Source: Chiridota heheva
Taxonomy: Eukaryota > Echinodermata > Holothuroidea > Apodida > Chiridotidae
Length of the DNA: 64,000 nucleotides
Reading direction: 5' to 3'
Assembly (NCBI GenBank): GCA_020152595.1
Contig: JAIGNY010002799.1
Span: 1 to 64,000 of the forward strand
In this document: positions 12,039 through 24,034 of the stretch, one piece after another
How the letters are laid out: every line of letters begins with the position of its first letter
Position numbering within the stretch: the stretch's first letter is position 1
Position numbers and translations under genes: made by a program
The notes under the pieces: model-generated
The model's database searches: none
Seen by the model: the letters and a program-made list of their open reading frames with translations, nothing else
Told to the model about the DNA's origin: nothing

Positions 12039-12294
12039 GAAAGGGTGCCCCCTGCCCCCTGCCCTCTGCCCCTGCCCCCCTGCCCCTCTGCCCCTCTGCC
12101 CCTCTGCCCCTCTGCCCCTCTGCCCCTGCCCCTCTGCCCCTCTGCCCCTCTGCCCCTCTGCCCCTCTGCCCCCCTCTGCCCTCTGCCCCTCTGCCCCTCT
12201 GCCCTCTGCCCCTCTGCCCCTCTGCCCCCCTGCCCCCTGCCCCTCTGCCCCTCTGCCCCTCTGCCCCTATGCCCCTCTGCCCCTCTGCCCCTCT
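12039..12294 (+). repeat. TGCCCCTC minisatellite, array 1
   Basis: About 30 copies of the 8-base unit TGCCCCTC with some shortened or lengthened copies. It starts directly at the broken end of the BEL integrase, and the duplicated integrase segment resumes at its far end. Proline/leucine or arginine/glycine reading frames here are artefacts of the repeat. Confidence 0.95.
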
Positions 12295-12516
12295 GCATTC
12301 AGCTATAGTTGGATCTGAAGGTTTGCTAAACTCTAGGCCATTAACATATCAGACAGCATCCATCAAGGATACTGTACCATTGACACCAAATTATTTCATG
12401 CATGGGCAAATGGGTGGTAGCAATAGATACGGGGATATTCAGTCCTAGGAAGAGGTGGAGAAGAGTGCATGAGTTAGTTAGACGTTAGTTAGTTTGATTA
12501 TTAAAGGGGAAGGGTG
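12293..12516 (+). repeat. Duplicated 3' end of the BEL integrase
   Basis: A second copy of 11812-12037 that appears essentially identical by eye, except that 17 bases (starting ATTTGCATCAG) are missing. The missing piece lies between two GTAG tetramers, as expected for a slippage deletion. It lies between the two TGCCCCTC arrays, so integrase end plus minisatellite was duplicated as a unit. Confidence 0.9.
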
Positions 12517-12617
12517 CCCCCCTCTGCCCCTCTGCCCCTCTGCCTCTCTGCCCCTCTGCCCCTCTGCCCCTCTGCCCCTCTGCCCCTCTGCCCCTCTGCC
12601 CCTCTGCCCCTCTGCCA
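12517..12617 (+). repeat. TGCCCCTC minisatellite, array 2
   Basis: A second, shorter array of the same 8-base unit (about 12 copies), following the duplicated integrase end at the same junction sequence (AAAGGG(G)AAGGGTGCCCCC). Confidence 0.93.
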
Positions 12618-14439
12618 ACAGTACAGCGCCTTTGATCAAGGAACGTGTAGTAGTTCCTTGCTTTGATTTCATTTGAATCATTGCGGTATACGTATAGACA
12701 ACTAGAGGCTACATGGTCGGGCCGTCCATGTTTTGAGTCGGGGTGTACGTAAGCATTTACCGACAGACCTTTTCACCAGCTTTAACGCTCGTTGTTATAG
12801 CATATATCAATTTCCTTCCAGCAGTTCAGCTTGTATACAGAACAAACATTTGTAAGTTGTGTCGACTGCATTTAGAGCCTGAATTATGGAGGTGCGACAC
12901 CCTCAATTTTTGCTCCAAAACTAAAAGAACCGCAGAATGTAAAATATGTCCCAAAAAGCTTCCAGGAAGTAGTAGCTGCTCTGCATACATGAAGATAAAT
13001 TGTATTGCGAATCCCCTCTGCATGTTACCGATTACATTCAGACATTACTTAAATCTCTATTTTGATCCATGCTGATCAACAGACTGGACTTAAAATATTT
13101 TGTGTGCCCTCAGTCAGTCAATGATGTTAATCTTAACTAGTCTGGTACGTCACGTGCATATTTAAGAATAAAGAAACCCGTATACAGTAGGGATGTGGAG
13201 GTTACGCCTCCGTAAAAATATCACAAAAGTCCAAGTTTCTGGCGACCAAAGGTACCCAATGTAGAGGGACTTGTGTGCAAAAACATTGCTAATTTCCAAT
13301 ACTGACTATAAGCAGTGACTTAATTTTCAATTATACCACGAGCGATTTACCGTGTCCAATAATTTACCGACAAGACATAGAATACAGACAGAGTAGGCTT
13401 ATAGGCCCGCCCCTGAGAGGCAGCCGCAATTTTACTGCTTTCTTAATTCAAATTTCAAGTCTTAGTTTGATGCATCATGAAGGATTCGCGCCCTCACGTC
13501 CTGACATCAGCGATGTTCTGGTGTTCCACATGTTGGACTAAAAATACGCTGTACTGAAGTATACGTACGGACTTTATTTCGGGAATGGTTTAAACGTGAC
13601 ACAGCATGTAAACTATTTAAGATATATTGAGTGTGGACACTGCGAGTAGAAATGCCGTAGATGTTGGGGCGCAATATTGGCATGTAAATGGCGGTTCTCT
13701 CTATTTCCTTATTGCATACGTAAGATTCATCTTGAATGTCAATACTGCAGGTGAATTGGAAGAACACAATTCTAGATAATTACACAAAAAAATTGCACTT
13801 TGGTAGAGGGAACATAAAATTGAAAACTTGTGGTTTAATTATTGGATATTTTGGCAACAATTCCCCAAAATTGGCAAAAATTTCCAGAAATGTGCCCCCT
13901 CCCCTGACTGAGAGGTGACCCTTCCTTCACCCCTGTTAAACAATCAAGCACAAACCAATTATATTCAATAATCCTGAAAGGCTAAAGCTCTTAAAAGATT
14001 CAATGTACATATTACACCCAGATGCCACAAATTATGTACAGAGTAATATCATTACAAATCTCTGTATACTTCCAGGGTAAAAAGAGTAAGTATGTGTACG
14101 TAAAAGAAGGGGGAAAAGAATTCACGTTAAAAATGATATGTATCATTATTCTTTGGATGGATGGGCCAGGTGGTATCCAGTATTACTCCATAAGAGTTTA
14201 TTCTGTTTTATAACACGTTTGATTAATCCGAAATAAGAAAACATGCTAATTGTTGTAGATGCACTTTTCCATTCCATTAAGAGCTTTGAATAGATGGCAA
14301 AAAAATGTTATCAAACTTCGCCATTTTGCTGTTTTATGAAACTGATCGTGAATACAGCTGTATGACTTTTTGTATATCCCTTTGCTTATAAACTGACAAA
14401 TATAAAAAGATCAATAAATAGGATATTTTAAGATTAACG
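12618..14439. other. No gene seen
   Basis: About 1.8 kb without a convincing frame or known repeat. Any 3' LTR of the BEL element should lie in its first few hundred bases, but no match to sequence upstream of 6837 was found. A weak AAATTTTCCAG-type repeat lies near 13845-13900. Confidence 0.35.
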
Positions 14440-15285
14440 TTGGGGCAGAGTGTTTATATATGCATATTTAATGCAGAATGGTCCGACTTTAGAAGGGTCA
14501 TTCTAAAGAAAGGATACAACCGACGAATTCAAAACTCCGCTACCAGACTAACCACACTTACTAGCTCTCATGAACACATCACTCCTGTACTTCGCAAACT
14601 GCATTGGCAACCAGTCAAACATCGCATAATGTATAAGATACTTTTGCTCACATACAAATGTATTCATGGACTTGCTTGTACCAATATATTAGTCGCAATC
14701 TTCGTTCCTCCTCGCGACTACGAGGCCCCGGGTTCAATCCTGGGGTGGGTAGACACGCCAGTGCACCACAACTGGTTATCAAAGGCCGTAGACATTGACT
14801 TGGTTGTCGATGTTATGTCTGTCCGTACGTCGTACCTGTCTTCTCGTCCGGGTCGTATTAAGCGTTTCGTGATAGCATTTGTACTATCATAACCAAATAC
14901 GCAGGCGACGACCCCGTCATTGTAATTGTGTGTTTAACTCTCTCTCTCTCTCCTCCTCGCAGTGTCGTTTTGCTTGTTTGTTAACTTCAACACATTCTTA
15001 TCAGCTTATGGTACCTGTTCATTCTCCGCTGTTTTACATGGAACTTTGGAATAACTTGCTTCTTCACACGTGCCACACCAAGAACTTTATCTCAGTCAAC
15101 CTCTTTAAATTTTCACTAAACACTCGTTTGTTTTCTATTGCATATTGTTTTCACTTTTTTGTAACATGTTTCTAATATTTGTTTTATCTTTGATGTTGTT
15201 TGTCTTATGTTCATAGGCGCTTTGTAACTTCGGTGTTTTGCGCTATACTAGTATGGTTTTATTATTTATCATTATTAACCGGGGA
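14440..15285 (+). mobile_element. CR1/L2-like LINE 3' end, split by a SINE
   Basis: Two parts of one decayed LINE. Before the SINE (about 14505-14691), the translation gives QNSATRLTTL, then ITPVLRKLHWQPVKHRIMYK and LLTYKCIHGLA. This is the conserved C-terminal block of CR1/L2-type reverse transcriptases. After the SINE (about 14890-15175) comes LWNNLLLHTCHTKNF...LFKFSLNTRLFS, the family's last block. A 3' tail (GCGCTTTG...GCGCTATACTAG, TTATTATTTATCATTATTA) ends near 15285. Stops and frame shifts show that it is dead. Confidence 0.75.
14692..14885 (+). mobile_element. tRNA-derived SINE inserted in a LINE (family 2, plus copy)
   Basis: A short non-coding element with a B box GGTTCAATCC at 14731-14740, preceded by tRNA-like sequence (ACTACGAGGCCCCG). 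Its body (about 14745-14835) matches the reverse complement of 31715-31810 nearly base for base. It interrupts the LINE reading frame between IHGLA and the next LINE block. Ends are approximate and no target-site duplication was confirmed. Confidence 0.7.
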
Positions 15286-17420
15286 AAGGGTCGTAGCTGT
15301 TTCCGGGAAATTTTAGGGAACTCTTTGTCAATATTCGGAAAATTATCTTCAAATTTCAGGAAATGTTGCCAAATTCTTCCAAACTTTCCAATAATTTGTA
15401 CAAATTTTCCTTCAGTTTTACCAATTTGAGATAATAATAATTATCAATTTGATTTGACCTCTCAAACAGAAATAAAGCATGCACCCGGGAAGAAGAAAAC
15501 CTCTCAGCAGCTCAGTGGACAGTTTCCCTATTATTGTTGCCAGATTCTTAAAAAACATTCTTCAGTTGAACCAATTTCTCTCCAAAAGGGGGAAAAAGCA
15601 TGCATCTGGGAATTTAAGTGAAATCTTCAGTCGTTAGTAGATCTTATATTTTACACTACCCAGTCAAAATAGTCTACAGTACAGCAGTAACTCGATTGTT
15701 AATATATGGTACCTCAATTTAAATTATTAACATATTCAACTTATTATACCATAATTTGTAAATCAATTGGGGGAAGAGAATAGGCTCGTACTGCCTACGG
15801 CCCTGATATTCCAAAGAGTTCCTTACAACATACAGACATGTACGAGAGCAAAACAATATACATATTTACATATTTTTGTCTATGGGAGGGGTATGGGAGG
15901 GGTAGCCAGAATTGAAGTTTCAAACTTTCAGTACCTCCCCCGCCAAAAAATAAAAAAATAAAAAAATCCCCTCCTACCAGGCAATGATAGTCAGATAAAT
16001 ATAAAGGTGCTTGTTTATTTGGACACTTGTAGACATATAACAACTGTTTAAATGTAACTGTTTGATAATAATTTAACAAAATTGATATCTCTGAACAAAA
16101 ATTTGTTTAAATTATTAAAAAATTTGGTAATTTTTCTTGAAATTTGAAGAAAATTTTCTGAACTTGAAAGTAAAGGAAATTTTTCGAATATTGAAAGAAA
16201 ACTTCCCCAAAAGTGAAACAAATTTTCCGAAGATCATAGAAATTTTCCGAAATCAAAGAAATTTTCCGACAATCAAAGAAATTTGTCGAAATTTAAAGAT
16301 GCTTCGATAACTAAAGAAAGTTGCCCGAAAATGAAAAAAAAAAAATCAAAAATGAAGGAAATTTTCCATATCCTAGAGTAAACTGCCACCGGTATGAGAG
16401 GATTTCTCCTTCCCCGCACTTATATGCTTTCTTCCCATTTCAGCATTTGGGAGGTAAAATTTAGAAATTATTAACATAAAATTGAATATAAAATGACAAA
16501 ACTGAAAGAAAATTTTGTAAACTTATTGGAAATTTTTGAAAAATTTGCCAACAAATCCCGAAAATTGCTGGTGATTTTCCGACTAGCAGCATGATGGAAA
16601 ATTGATTTACAAGTACCATTTTGAAGACTTACACTATATTATGTTAATTCCATTTGGGAGCAACAGGGGGCATGAGCTCTGAAAGGAGCGCATGCCCCTG
16701 CCCCCTGCCCCATGCCCCCGAGGCTACGTCCCTGATGTTAATATTTTATATTAATCTTCCTCTTAAAATTCCATTTATCAAAGTGCAATTCAAGTTCAAA
16801 GGTTGGATATCTTTCGACGAGTACTATATCAGTATATAGAACAGGTCTTTTCTATAGGTCAAATTCTGGGCCTTGTAAATGAATGCATACGGCCACAGGT
16901 TCACAGCTTTATCACTACATAGGCCTACTTATATGAGCTTTCAGGAGCATTTGAGGAACTAAAAACGAATAATGTCTAGATATTGTATTTTCTAACATGA
17001 TTAATTGGCTCCATTAACCTACTCGTTAGCCTACAATCTTAATTCAAAAGAATATTCAAGTTCGATTTATATTTCATAGTTTTGAGGAAGATATTCATTC
17101 AGAACGTGAACTCTTGGGCAGGAAGTCAAACTTAAGAAATAACTTTCTAAATACATTAGATATCGATCCTATTCAATATTTTCATTAAAAAGTTGTCCAA
17201 CATAATAAAGCCAATATGTGGCATATATCAAAAGTATGAAATCTTCAGAGCTTCCAGCCGCTTCGCCCACGGATCCCTATATATGGGCTTCCTATCTGGA
17301 ACCTTACACCATAGGACGCAAACTCTGCGTGCGTGGTACCAACTATTTCACAAACACACCATTGGGTTCGTCTGCAAATGTATAGTAGGAAAATTTCATA
17401 CAATTTGAAAAAGATTTTGC
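15286..17420. repeat. Non-coding region with degenerate AAATTTTCCG repeats
   Basis: No gene is seen. Runs of a degenerate ~18-22-base motif (GAAATTTTCCGAAA-type) occur at about 15300-15425, 16110-16375 and 16500-16590, in both orientations (TTTCCGGGAAATTTTAGG versus GAAATTTTCCG). The rest is AT-rich, with GCCCCCTG-rich words near 16690-16720 and no conserved reading frame. Confidence 0.5.
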
Positions 17421-18589
17421 AATACCTCCAAAACCTTTTTGGAAATGTTGCCAAATGTCATTAAAATTTTACTCAAATGTCACTCAAATTTTACCAAAAA
17501 TTGGAGAAAAGTTCCCGAAAATGAAAGAGATATCCCGAAAATTGATAAGCATCAAGATTTGATGTAAACTCAATTTACCCGTGCAATTTTCCGCTGGCAA
17601 TTGAAATTACTTTTAAGTTCTTGCCCCCTTCCCCGGAACTAAGGTGACCCTACCGACGCCCGTAAAGTTAGTTTTGGGGCTTAAATGACACTAACTACCA
17701 ATATGCTCAAATAAAGCTTTGACGTCAATTTCAAAATATTTGTCACAGGGCTAAAAAAAAAAATATTTCTTATTTGAGAATGCAAAAAAAAAGAAAAAAT
17801 GTAATGATAATTTAGGTTGAATTGTAGGATTAAAGACCAAAGACTGCCTTTGTTTTATTCTCCATCTGCTATTCCAGGTTAACAGCTCAATACATTTATA
17901 CAGGTGTCAAACTTATATCAGGTTTTGTATGCTTTTGGATGTTACTGTTTTTGAACATTTTACAAAGACTTAATAATAGTTTATATCAAAATAATGAACT
18001 ATTCCTCTGGAGAATCAAATGAATAAAAGAAAACTCCTCCTTCTGCAGTTCTACGCTCCTGTAGCTTGTGCATTTTAACCCTTTCGAGGCTCTAAAATCT
18101 GAAGAAGAAAAACAAGTCTAACCTCAACCCATCATTTAGAGCGTTATAAAGTGAGACAAAAATGATGAAAAAGCGCAAAATATTAAACCAAGATTGATAT
18201 AATCAGAATATTTCGGAACTAAACTTTGGAAAAAATAAATAAAAATAATCAAATGGCATAATTCCCACTTGGTCCTATCCTATACTGAGAGGGCCCTCGG
18301 ATCAGTAGGACCATTGGAAACGAGGTCCTCAGATTCGGTAAATATTATATGAATATATTCAAAATTGTTCTTCAATCGTTTGTACAAGGGGCTCCAAATC
18401 AAAGTAACCAGGTAACTCAATAATGAAATTCGGGGTGGTTAGCACACCCTGGTACGTAAAATGCATCTTTTCAAAGTGTCATTGCAAATCATAAACAAGA
18501 TGGCAATCTACGGAGTTGCTGACCTTATCGCCTCTGCCACATAATTTGTAAAATGATCAAATGTTTTTCTAGGAAGCATTACATAATAT
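17421..18589. other. No gene seen
   Basis: Another short AAATTTTACC/CCGAAAATGAAAG run lies at 17440-17545. A small inverted repeat (TGGTCCTA / TAGGACCA) lies near 18267-18313. No coding signal. Confidence 0.4.
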
Positions 18590-19115
18590 GAATCATTTCA
18601 TATCAATTACTTGACCTCAGACGTTGACCTTTAATTGACATTATTGCAAGACACAACACTACATCCCCTTCCACCAACCCAGCAAGTAACATTGATTTGA
18701 CCTCTGACCTTTGACCTTTAAGCGACATGTCAGAGACACTTTTCAGAGACACAACTTTACATCATCCTTCATCAACCCACCAAGTATAGCAACTCAATTG
18801 CACTTACGATTTTTTCATAACACGCGATCGACCAAAATTTAACATTTTAATTTAACTATTAGACCTTTGACCTTTAAATGACATGTTCCATTTTGTGCAG
18901 GATACAACCCTGTATCACCTTCCACCAAACAACCAAGTACCAACCCAATATCACTTACGGTTATCCCAGGAAGCGCTACACAAAATTTACCATTTTCAAT
19001 AAATTATTTGACCTCTGACCTTTGAAATGTAAGTTACATAACCCAATTTGTGCGGGACACAAGTTTACCTCACCCTACACCCTCCCAGCAAGTTTCAACG
19101 TGATAGCTTGTACAG
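18590..19115 (+). repeat. Degenerate repeat block with TGACCT clusters
   Basis: Four successive imperfect copies of a ~110-180-base unit. Each has a TTGACCT-rich stretch, then CATGT or ACATTA, then a GACACAAC(A/T)(C/T)TACATC-like phrase, then CC(A/T)(C/T)CAACCC(A/G)CCAAGTA. They begin near 18610, 18695, 18865 and 19005. The block is non-coding; its most striking content is repeated nuclear-receptor-like half-sites. Confidence 0.55.
18698..18717 (-). promoter_or_regulatory. Three AGGTCA half-sites in DR1 spacing
   Basis: On the plus strand TGACCT occurs three times with single-base spacers (18698-18703, 18705-18710, 18712-18717). On the minus strand this is AGGTCA-A-AGGTCA-G-AGGTCA, two overlapping perfect DR1 sites. 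DR1 is the known target of RXR, HNF4 and COUP-type nuclear receptors. It sits inside a repeat, with no gene seen nearby, so function is unproven. Incomplete versions recur at about 18612, 18872 and 19008. Confidence 0.35.
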
Positions 19116-19204
19116 TTTTTTCTGTACACGCGACACAAAATGTTGTACACAAAATGTTGTTATATTTACCGGTTGCTTTCCTTCTTCCCGGTTAAGAGGG
19201 AAAA

Positions 19205-19570
19205 TTATAAAATTATCAACATATAAAACTGAAGAAAAATGCGTAAAATTGTTAGAAATTTTGGCAACATTCCCTGAAAATTTTCCGAATTGATATTGAT
19301 TTCCCGGAAATTAAAGAAATTTCCTGGAAATGGAAGATTTTAGGAGAATTAAGAAAAGTTCCCGAAAAGTGAAGAAACGGAAATTTGAGAAATTTCCCGA
19401 AAGTGAAAGCAATTTTGCGGAAAGTTTTTAAGAAAAATTCGGAAATGAAGAAAATGTCCTGAAAATTCAAGAGGATTTACATATTCAAAGAGAATCACTG
19501 AAAATTCAAGGAGATTCCTCGATAATTCAAAAAGTTTCCCGAAAATTCAAGAAAATTTTTCCAACTAGTA
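19205..19570. repeat. AAATTTTCCGAA-type degenerate repeat run
   Basis: About fifteen imperfect ~20-base units such as TTTCCCGAAAATTCAAG and GAAATTTCCCGAAAG. They resemble the runs at 16.1 kb and, in opposite orientation, at 25.0-25.5 kb. Non-coding. Confidence 0.6.
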
Positions 19571-20555
19571 GCAACATTTTATGTAAATTAACCAGTGCAT
19601 TTTTCATATGGAAAATGTTCGAGTTCGTGGTGACCCCTTTTATACATTTGCCAAGGAAAATGTTGGCAATTGCCCATCGGGAAAAAAGGTAAAGGCCTAT
19701 TTGAAAATTATTGTGTGGGGTTGCCAGGTAGGCCCTGGCCCTGATAAAATAAAGACCGGGGTGCTGGTTACTACAAAGTAACAACTCCCTGTTGAGACTT
19801 TCTCCTCCCTATCTGAAGGTTTTTGGCTCTATGTTGTAGATTTTGGTTCAAAGGTAAAAGTTCTGGTCCAAAACTGAAGAATATTGAAGAATTTTTATCC
19901 GAAATTGAAGATTATGGGGCTAAAGTTAAAGATGTTTGGTCTATAATTGAGGATTTTTGGTACAAACTGTAAAAGTTTTGGTTCAAAATGAACTTATTAA
20001 CGACTAGCTGCAGTCGATACGATTTAAAACATGCGAACATCTCTAATTTGTATATGCTTCATTTGATATTTCAGTTAAATATAAATATTTATGGCTTTAA
20101 CAATTTTTATAAAAAAAAATTTAGGGGAATAATCCCCAATTTCCATTAGACACGCCACTGGCTCATCCACTGAGAATATTCACAATTTGTTTTTGTGCGG
20201 ACCTAAAGCATGTGCACTTTGGAATAAGCAAAGGTGTAAAAGGAATCCGACCATTCAAAATCGATTCGTCACTGTCAGTATACTCAGCTGAGAGGATCGA
20301 GGTTTTAAAATTGTTGGAAATATAACGTTGGTCTATTTGTATTTTATATTAATGTTTATATTTTACATTATAGCTCCGCCTATCTTTGTTATGCTTGCAT
20401 TATATCTTTTCACCGTTGTTCAGTTGATAATATACATTAGTTTATTTATTTATTTCATTTTTGGTGGAGGGAGTGGGGGTGGGGAGGGGGAGGGGGTGGG
20501 GGTTATGAAATAAGTATCTTTTCAATTATAAGACCAGAATTGTATGCTATGTTGT
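19571..20555. other. No gene seen; G-rich tract before (TA)n
   Basis: AT-rich, no coding signal. Repeated phrases of the type GTTCAAA(G/A)(T/C)(T/A)GAAGAT occur at 19850-19990. A GGGGAGGGGG tract (about 20467-20503) precedes the next (TA)n array, as also happens before the array at 5969. Confidence 0.4.
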
Positions 20556-20985
<430 letters not shown>

Positions 20986-21285
20986 AGTTCCTTGCATTGG
21001 CCATTACAAACAAAACAAAATAGGAAAAAATGACAATGTCTCTAGAGAACAGATTATTTTAAAAACTAAATATTTCGAAAACTCCGTTTCCTTCTTCAGT
21101 GGTATGAAGTTAAATGACGCTAGAAGATAACAGCGATGATAGCTTGCACGTTAGCACATTTCAAAGAGCGCCAAAAATCGTACGCTTAAAAAAGTAGGCG
21201 CAAAAGGGGAAAAGCGCGCAGAAAAAAAAAAGAAAAAAAAAAAACCGGCGCCAAAATGCGCTGAGGCACAAAAACAAGAGAAGGA

Positions 21286-21837
21286 CTAATGAGACGAAGT
21301 GGAAGTGGAAACATTTTTCCTAAAAACAGAAAAAGGAGAAAGATAAGACAGGTTTTTATTAAGTCCATGGATGTGGCTCTTAGTTTTAATCATAAATTGC
21401 AATTCAAACAACTTTCTGTCTCCCGTGCTTCTAAAGTTTCCCCTGATAAGGACCACCTTCAAATGTTCCAACTTATGTCTAGGCAAATTAAAATGCCCTG
21501 CCACGGGATAACCCTCACTGTCACCATCAAAATCGCGAATAGACTGCTTGTGGTTATTGAACCTCAATCGGAAAGAGGTTCCAGTCTCACCAATGTAAGA
21601 AATTTCCGGACATTTCGAACACATCACGCAGTAAATCACGTTAGAAGAATCACAGGAAAAAGTTCCCGGTTTGATCACGTGATTTCTCGGGAGAGATACC
21701 GTCTCATCCGTGACTATGTGCATGCAGATTTGACAACGCGGCTTCCTGCAGGGTTTATTGCCTCGCCCAGGCATCCTGCGCGATATGTTGGAACGTACCA
21801 ACAAATTCCTAAGACTCGGCGGCTGCTTTAGTGCCAC
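21286..21837 (-). pseudogene. GIY-YIG endonuclease, inverted left-arm copy
   Basis: The minus-strand frame holds the same nuclease as the right arm with about four amino-acid differences (for example VTDETV for VTNETV, and GLNKNLSY for GLNKDLSY). The frame extends ~26 codons upstream across the palindrome junction, where it reads antisense RT sequence. It is a truncated copy without its own RT and is not an independent gene. Confidence 0.85.
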
Positions 21838-21841
21838 AACC

Positions 21842-22084
21842 GAATTACCTTTTTTGGATGTTCTGGTCAAAATCTGTGAGGGTTCATTGGTTACCTCCTT
21901 ATACACCAAGCCCACTGATAGTCATGCTTACCTAGTTTATAATAGCAATCATCCCCAACACACTAAGGAATCTATCATTTATAGCCAGTTTCTTCGTCTT
22001 AAGAGAATTTGTTCTGACCCTCTCGATCTCAAGATCCAACTTAACGTTATGTCGGGGCACTTTCTTAAAAGGGGCTATCCTTGA
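21842..22084 (+). pseudogene. Penelope-like reverse transcriptase, C-terminal end
   Basis: About 80 codons in the palindrome spacer: LPFLDVLVKICEG, then SLYTKPTDSHAYLVYNSNHP, then YSQFLRLKRICSD and HFLKRGYP. This string of motifs is typical of the RT C-terminus in Penelope-like elements. The frame closes with TGA at 22082-22084. Continuation into the linker (RSELLEYRIKTKTARIPS and further fragments) requires frame changes and passes a TAG, so the copy is disrupted. The RT palm with its catalytic residues is missing (5' truncation). Confidence 0.88.
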
Positions 22085-22231
22085 AACTGTTAAGGAAATT
22101 CATGGACAAGGTTATTCCTGTCAATCGCAGTGAGCTTTTAGAGTATCGGATCAAGACTAAGACCGCACGCATTCCCTCGTAGTTTCGCACAGTACACAGA
22201 TACAGCCTCTCTTGAAGTGTATTAAATCGTC

Positions 22232-22840
22232 TTGGGGATATTGAAACACGCCCCAGAGGTTGGAGGAATTTTCTCTGCACCACCGGTTGTGGCACTAAAG
22301 CAGCCGCCGAGTCTTAGGAATTTGTTGGTACGTTCCAACATATCGCGCAGGATGCCTGGGCGAGGCAATAAACCCTGCAGGAAGCCGCGTTGTCAAATCT
22401 GCATGCACATAGTCACGAATGAGACGGTATCTCTCCCGAGGAATCACGTGATCAAACCGGGAACTTTTTCCTGTGATTCTTCTAACGTGGTTTACTGCGT
22501 GATGTGTTCGAAATGTCCGGAAATTTCTTACATTGGTGAGACTGGAACCTCTTTCCGATTGAGGTTCAATAACCACAAGCAGTCTATTCGCAATTTTGAT
22601 GGTGACAGTGAGGGTTATCCCGTGGCAGGGCATTTTAATTTGCCTAGACATAAGTTGGAACATTTGAAGGTGGTCCTTATCAGGGGAAACTTTAGAAGCA
22701 CGGGAGACAGAAAGTTGTTTGAATTGCAATTTATGATTAAAACTAAGAGCCACATCCATGGACTTAATAAAGACCTGTCTTATCTTTCTCCTTTTTCTGT
22801 TTTTAGGAAAAATGTTTCCACTTCCACTTCGTCTCATTAG
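22232..22840 (+). CDS. GIY-YIG endonuclease domain of a Penelope-like element
   Basis: An open frame of 202 codons with no internal stop. Residues from about 20 match the Penelope linker (VALKQPPSLRNLLVRSNI). Next comes the Cys cluster KPCRKPRCQICMHI, then the GIY-YIG core. In that core VVYCVMCSKC stands in for the GIY part, ISYIGETGTSFRLRF carries YIG and the catalytic Arg, NNHKQSI holds the HxxxI block, and DRKLFELQFMIK has the likely catalytic Glu. The enzyme nicks DNA at the insertion site. Since the upstream RT is truncated, the frame has no autonomous role; codon integrity suggests recent insertion. The ATG at 22232 is only the first in the frame. Confidence 0.85.
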   Translation: MGILKHAPEVGGIFSAPPVVALKQPPSLRNLLVRSNISRRMPGRGNKPCRKPRCQICMHIVTNETVSLPRNHVIKPGTFSCDSSNVVYCVMCSKCPEISYIGETGTSFRLRFNNHKQSIRNFDGDSEGYPVAGHFNLPRHKLEHLKVVLIRGNFRSTGDRKLFELQFMIKTKSHIHGLNKDLSYLSPFSVFRKNVSTSTSSH

Positions 22841-23109
22841 TCCTTCTCTTGTTTTTGTGCCTCAGCGCATTTTGGCGCCGGTTTTTTTTTTTTTTTTTTT
22901 TTTCTGCGCGCTTTTCCCCTTTTGCGCCTACTTTTTTACGCGTACGATTTTTGGCGCTCTTTGAAATGTGCTAACGTGCAAGCTATCATCGCTGTTATCT
23001 TCTAGCGTCATTTAACTTCATACCACTGAAGAAGGAAACAGGAGTTTTCGAAATATTTGGTTTTTAAAATAATCTGTTGGCTAGAGACATTTTGTCATTT
23101 TTCCTATTT

Positions 23110-24034
<925 letters not shown>

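Larger units (their letters stand above)
21020..23107 (+). mobile_element. Penelope-like element with inverted partial copy
   Basis: A plus-strand Penelope-like element runs from the end of its reverse transcriptase (21842-22084) through a linker to a GIY-YIG endonuclease (22232-22840) and a 3' tail ending at 23107. Upstream, 21020-21842 is an inverted copy of the 3' part (22284-23107). This makes a palindrome with ~823-base arms around a ~440-base spacer. The arms differ at only a handful of positions. Both outer ends abut (TA)n. Inverted, 5'-truncated partner copies are known for Penelope elements; the symmetric (TA)n setting suggests insertion into, or growth from, a TA array. Confidence 0.9.

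Noticed and set aside
12025-12318. Pro/Leu- and Arg/Gly-rich frames at 12025-12318 and 12478-12681
   Set aside because: They are the TGCCCCTC minisatellite read in frame; the unit has no stop codons.
12743-13075. A 110-codon open frame with several cysteines
   Set aside because: No splice context, homology or composition to support it; Cys residues are scattered without a recognisable spacing.
6216-13600. LTRs flanking the BEL element
   Set aside because: Comparison by eye of sequence before 6837 and after 12617 found no direct repeat, so no LTR is annotated; an alignment could change this.
21289-21831. 180-codon frames antisense to the GIY-YIG domain (also 22295-22837)
   Set aside because: They mirror the endonuclease on the other strand; domain motifs exist only in the sense frames.
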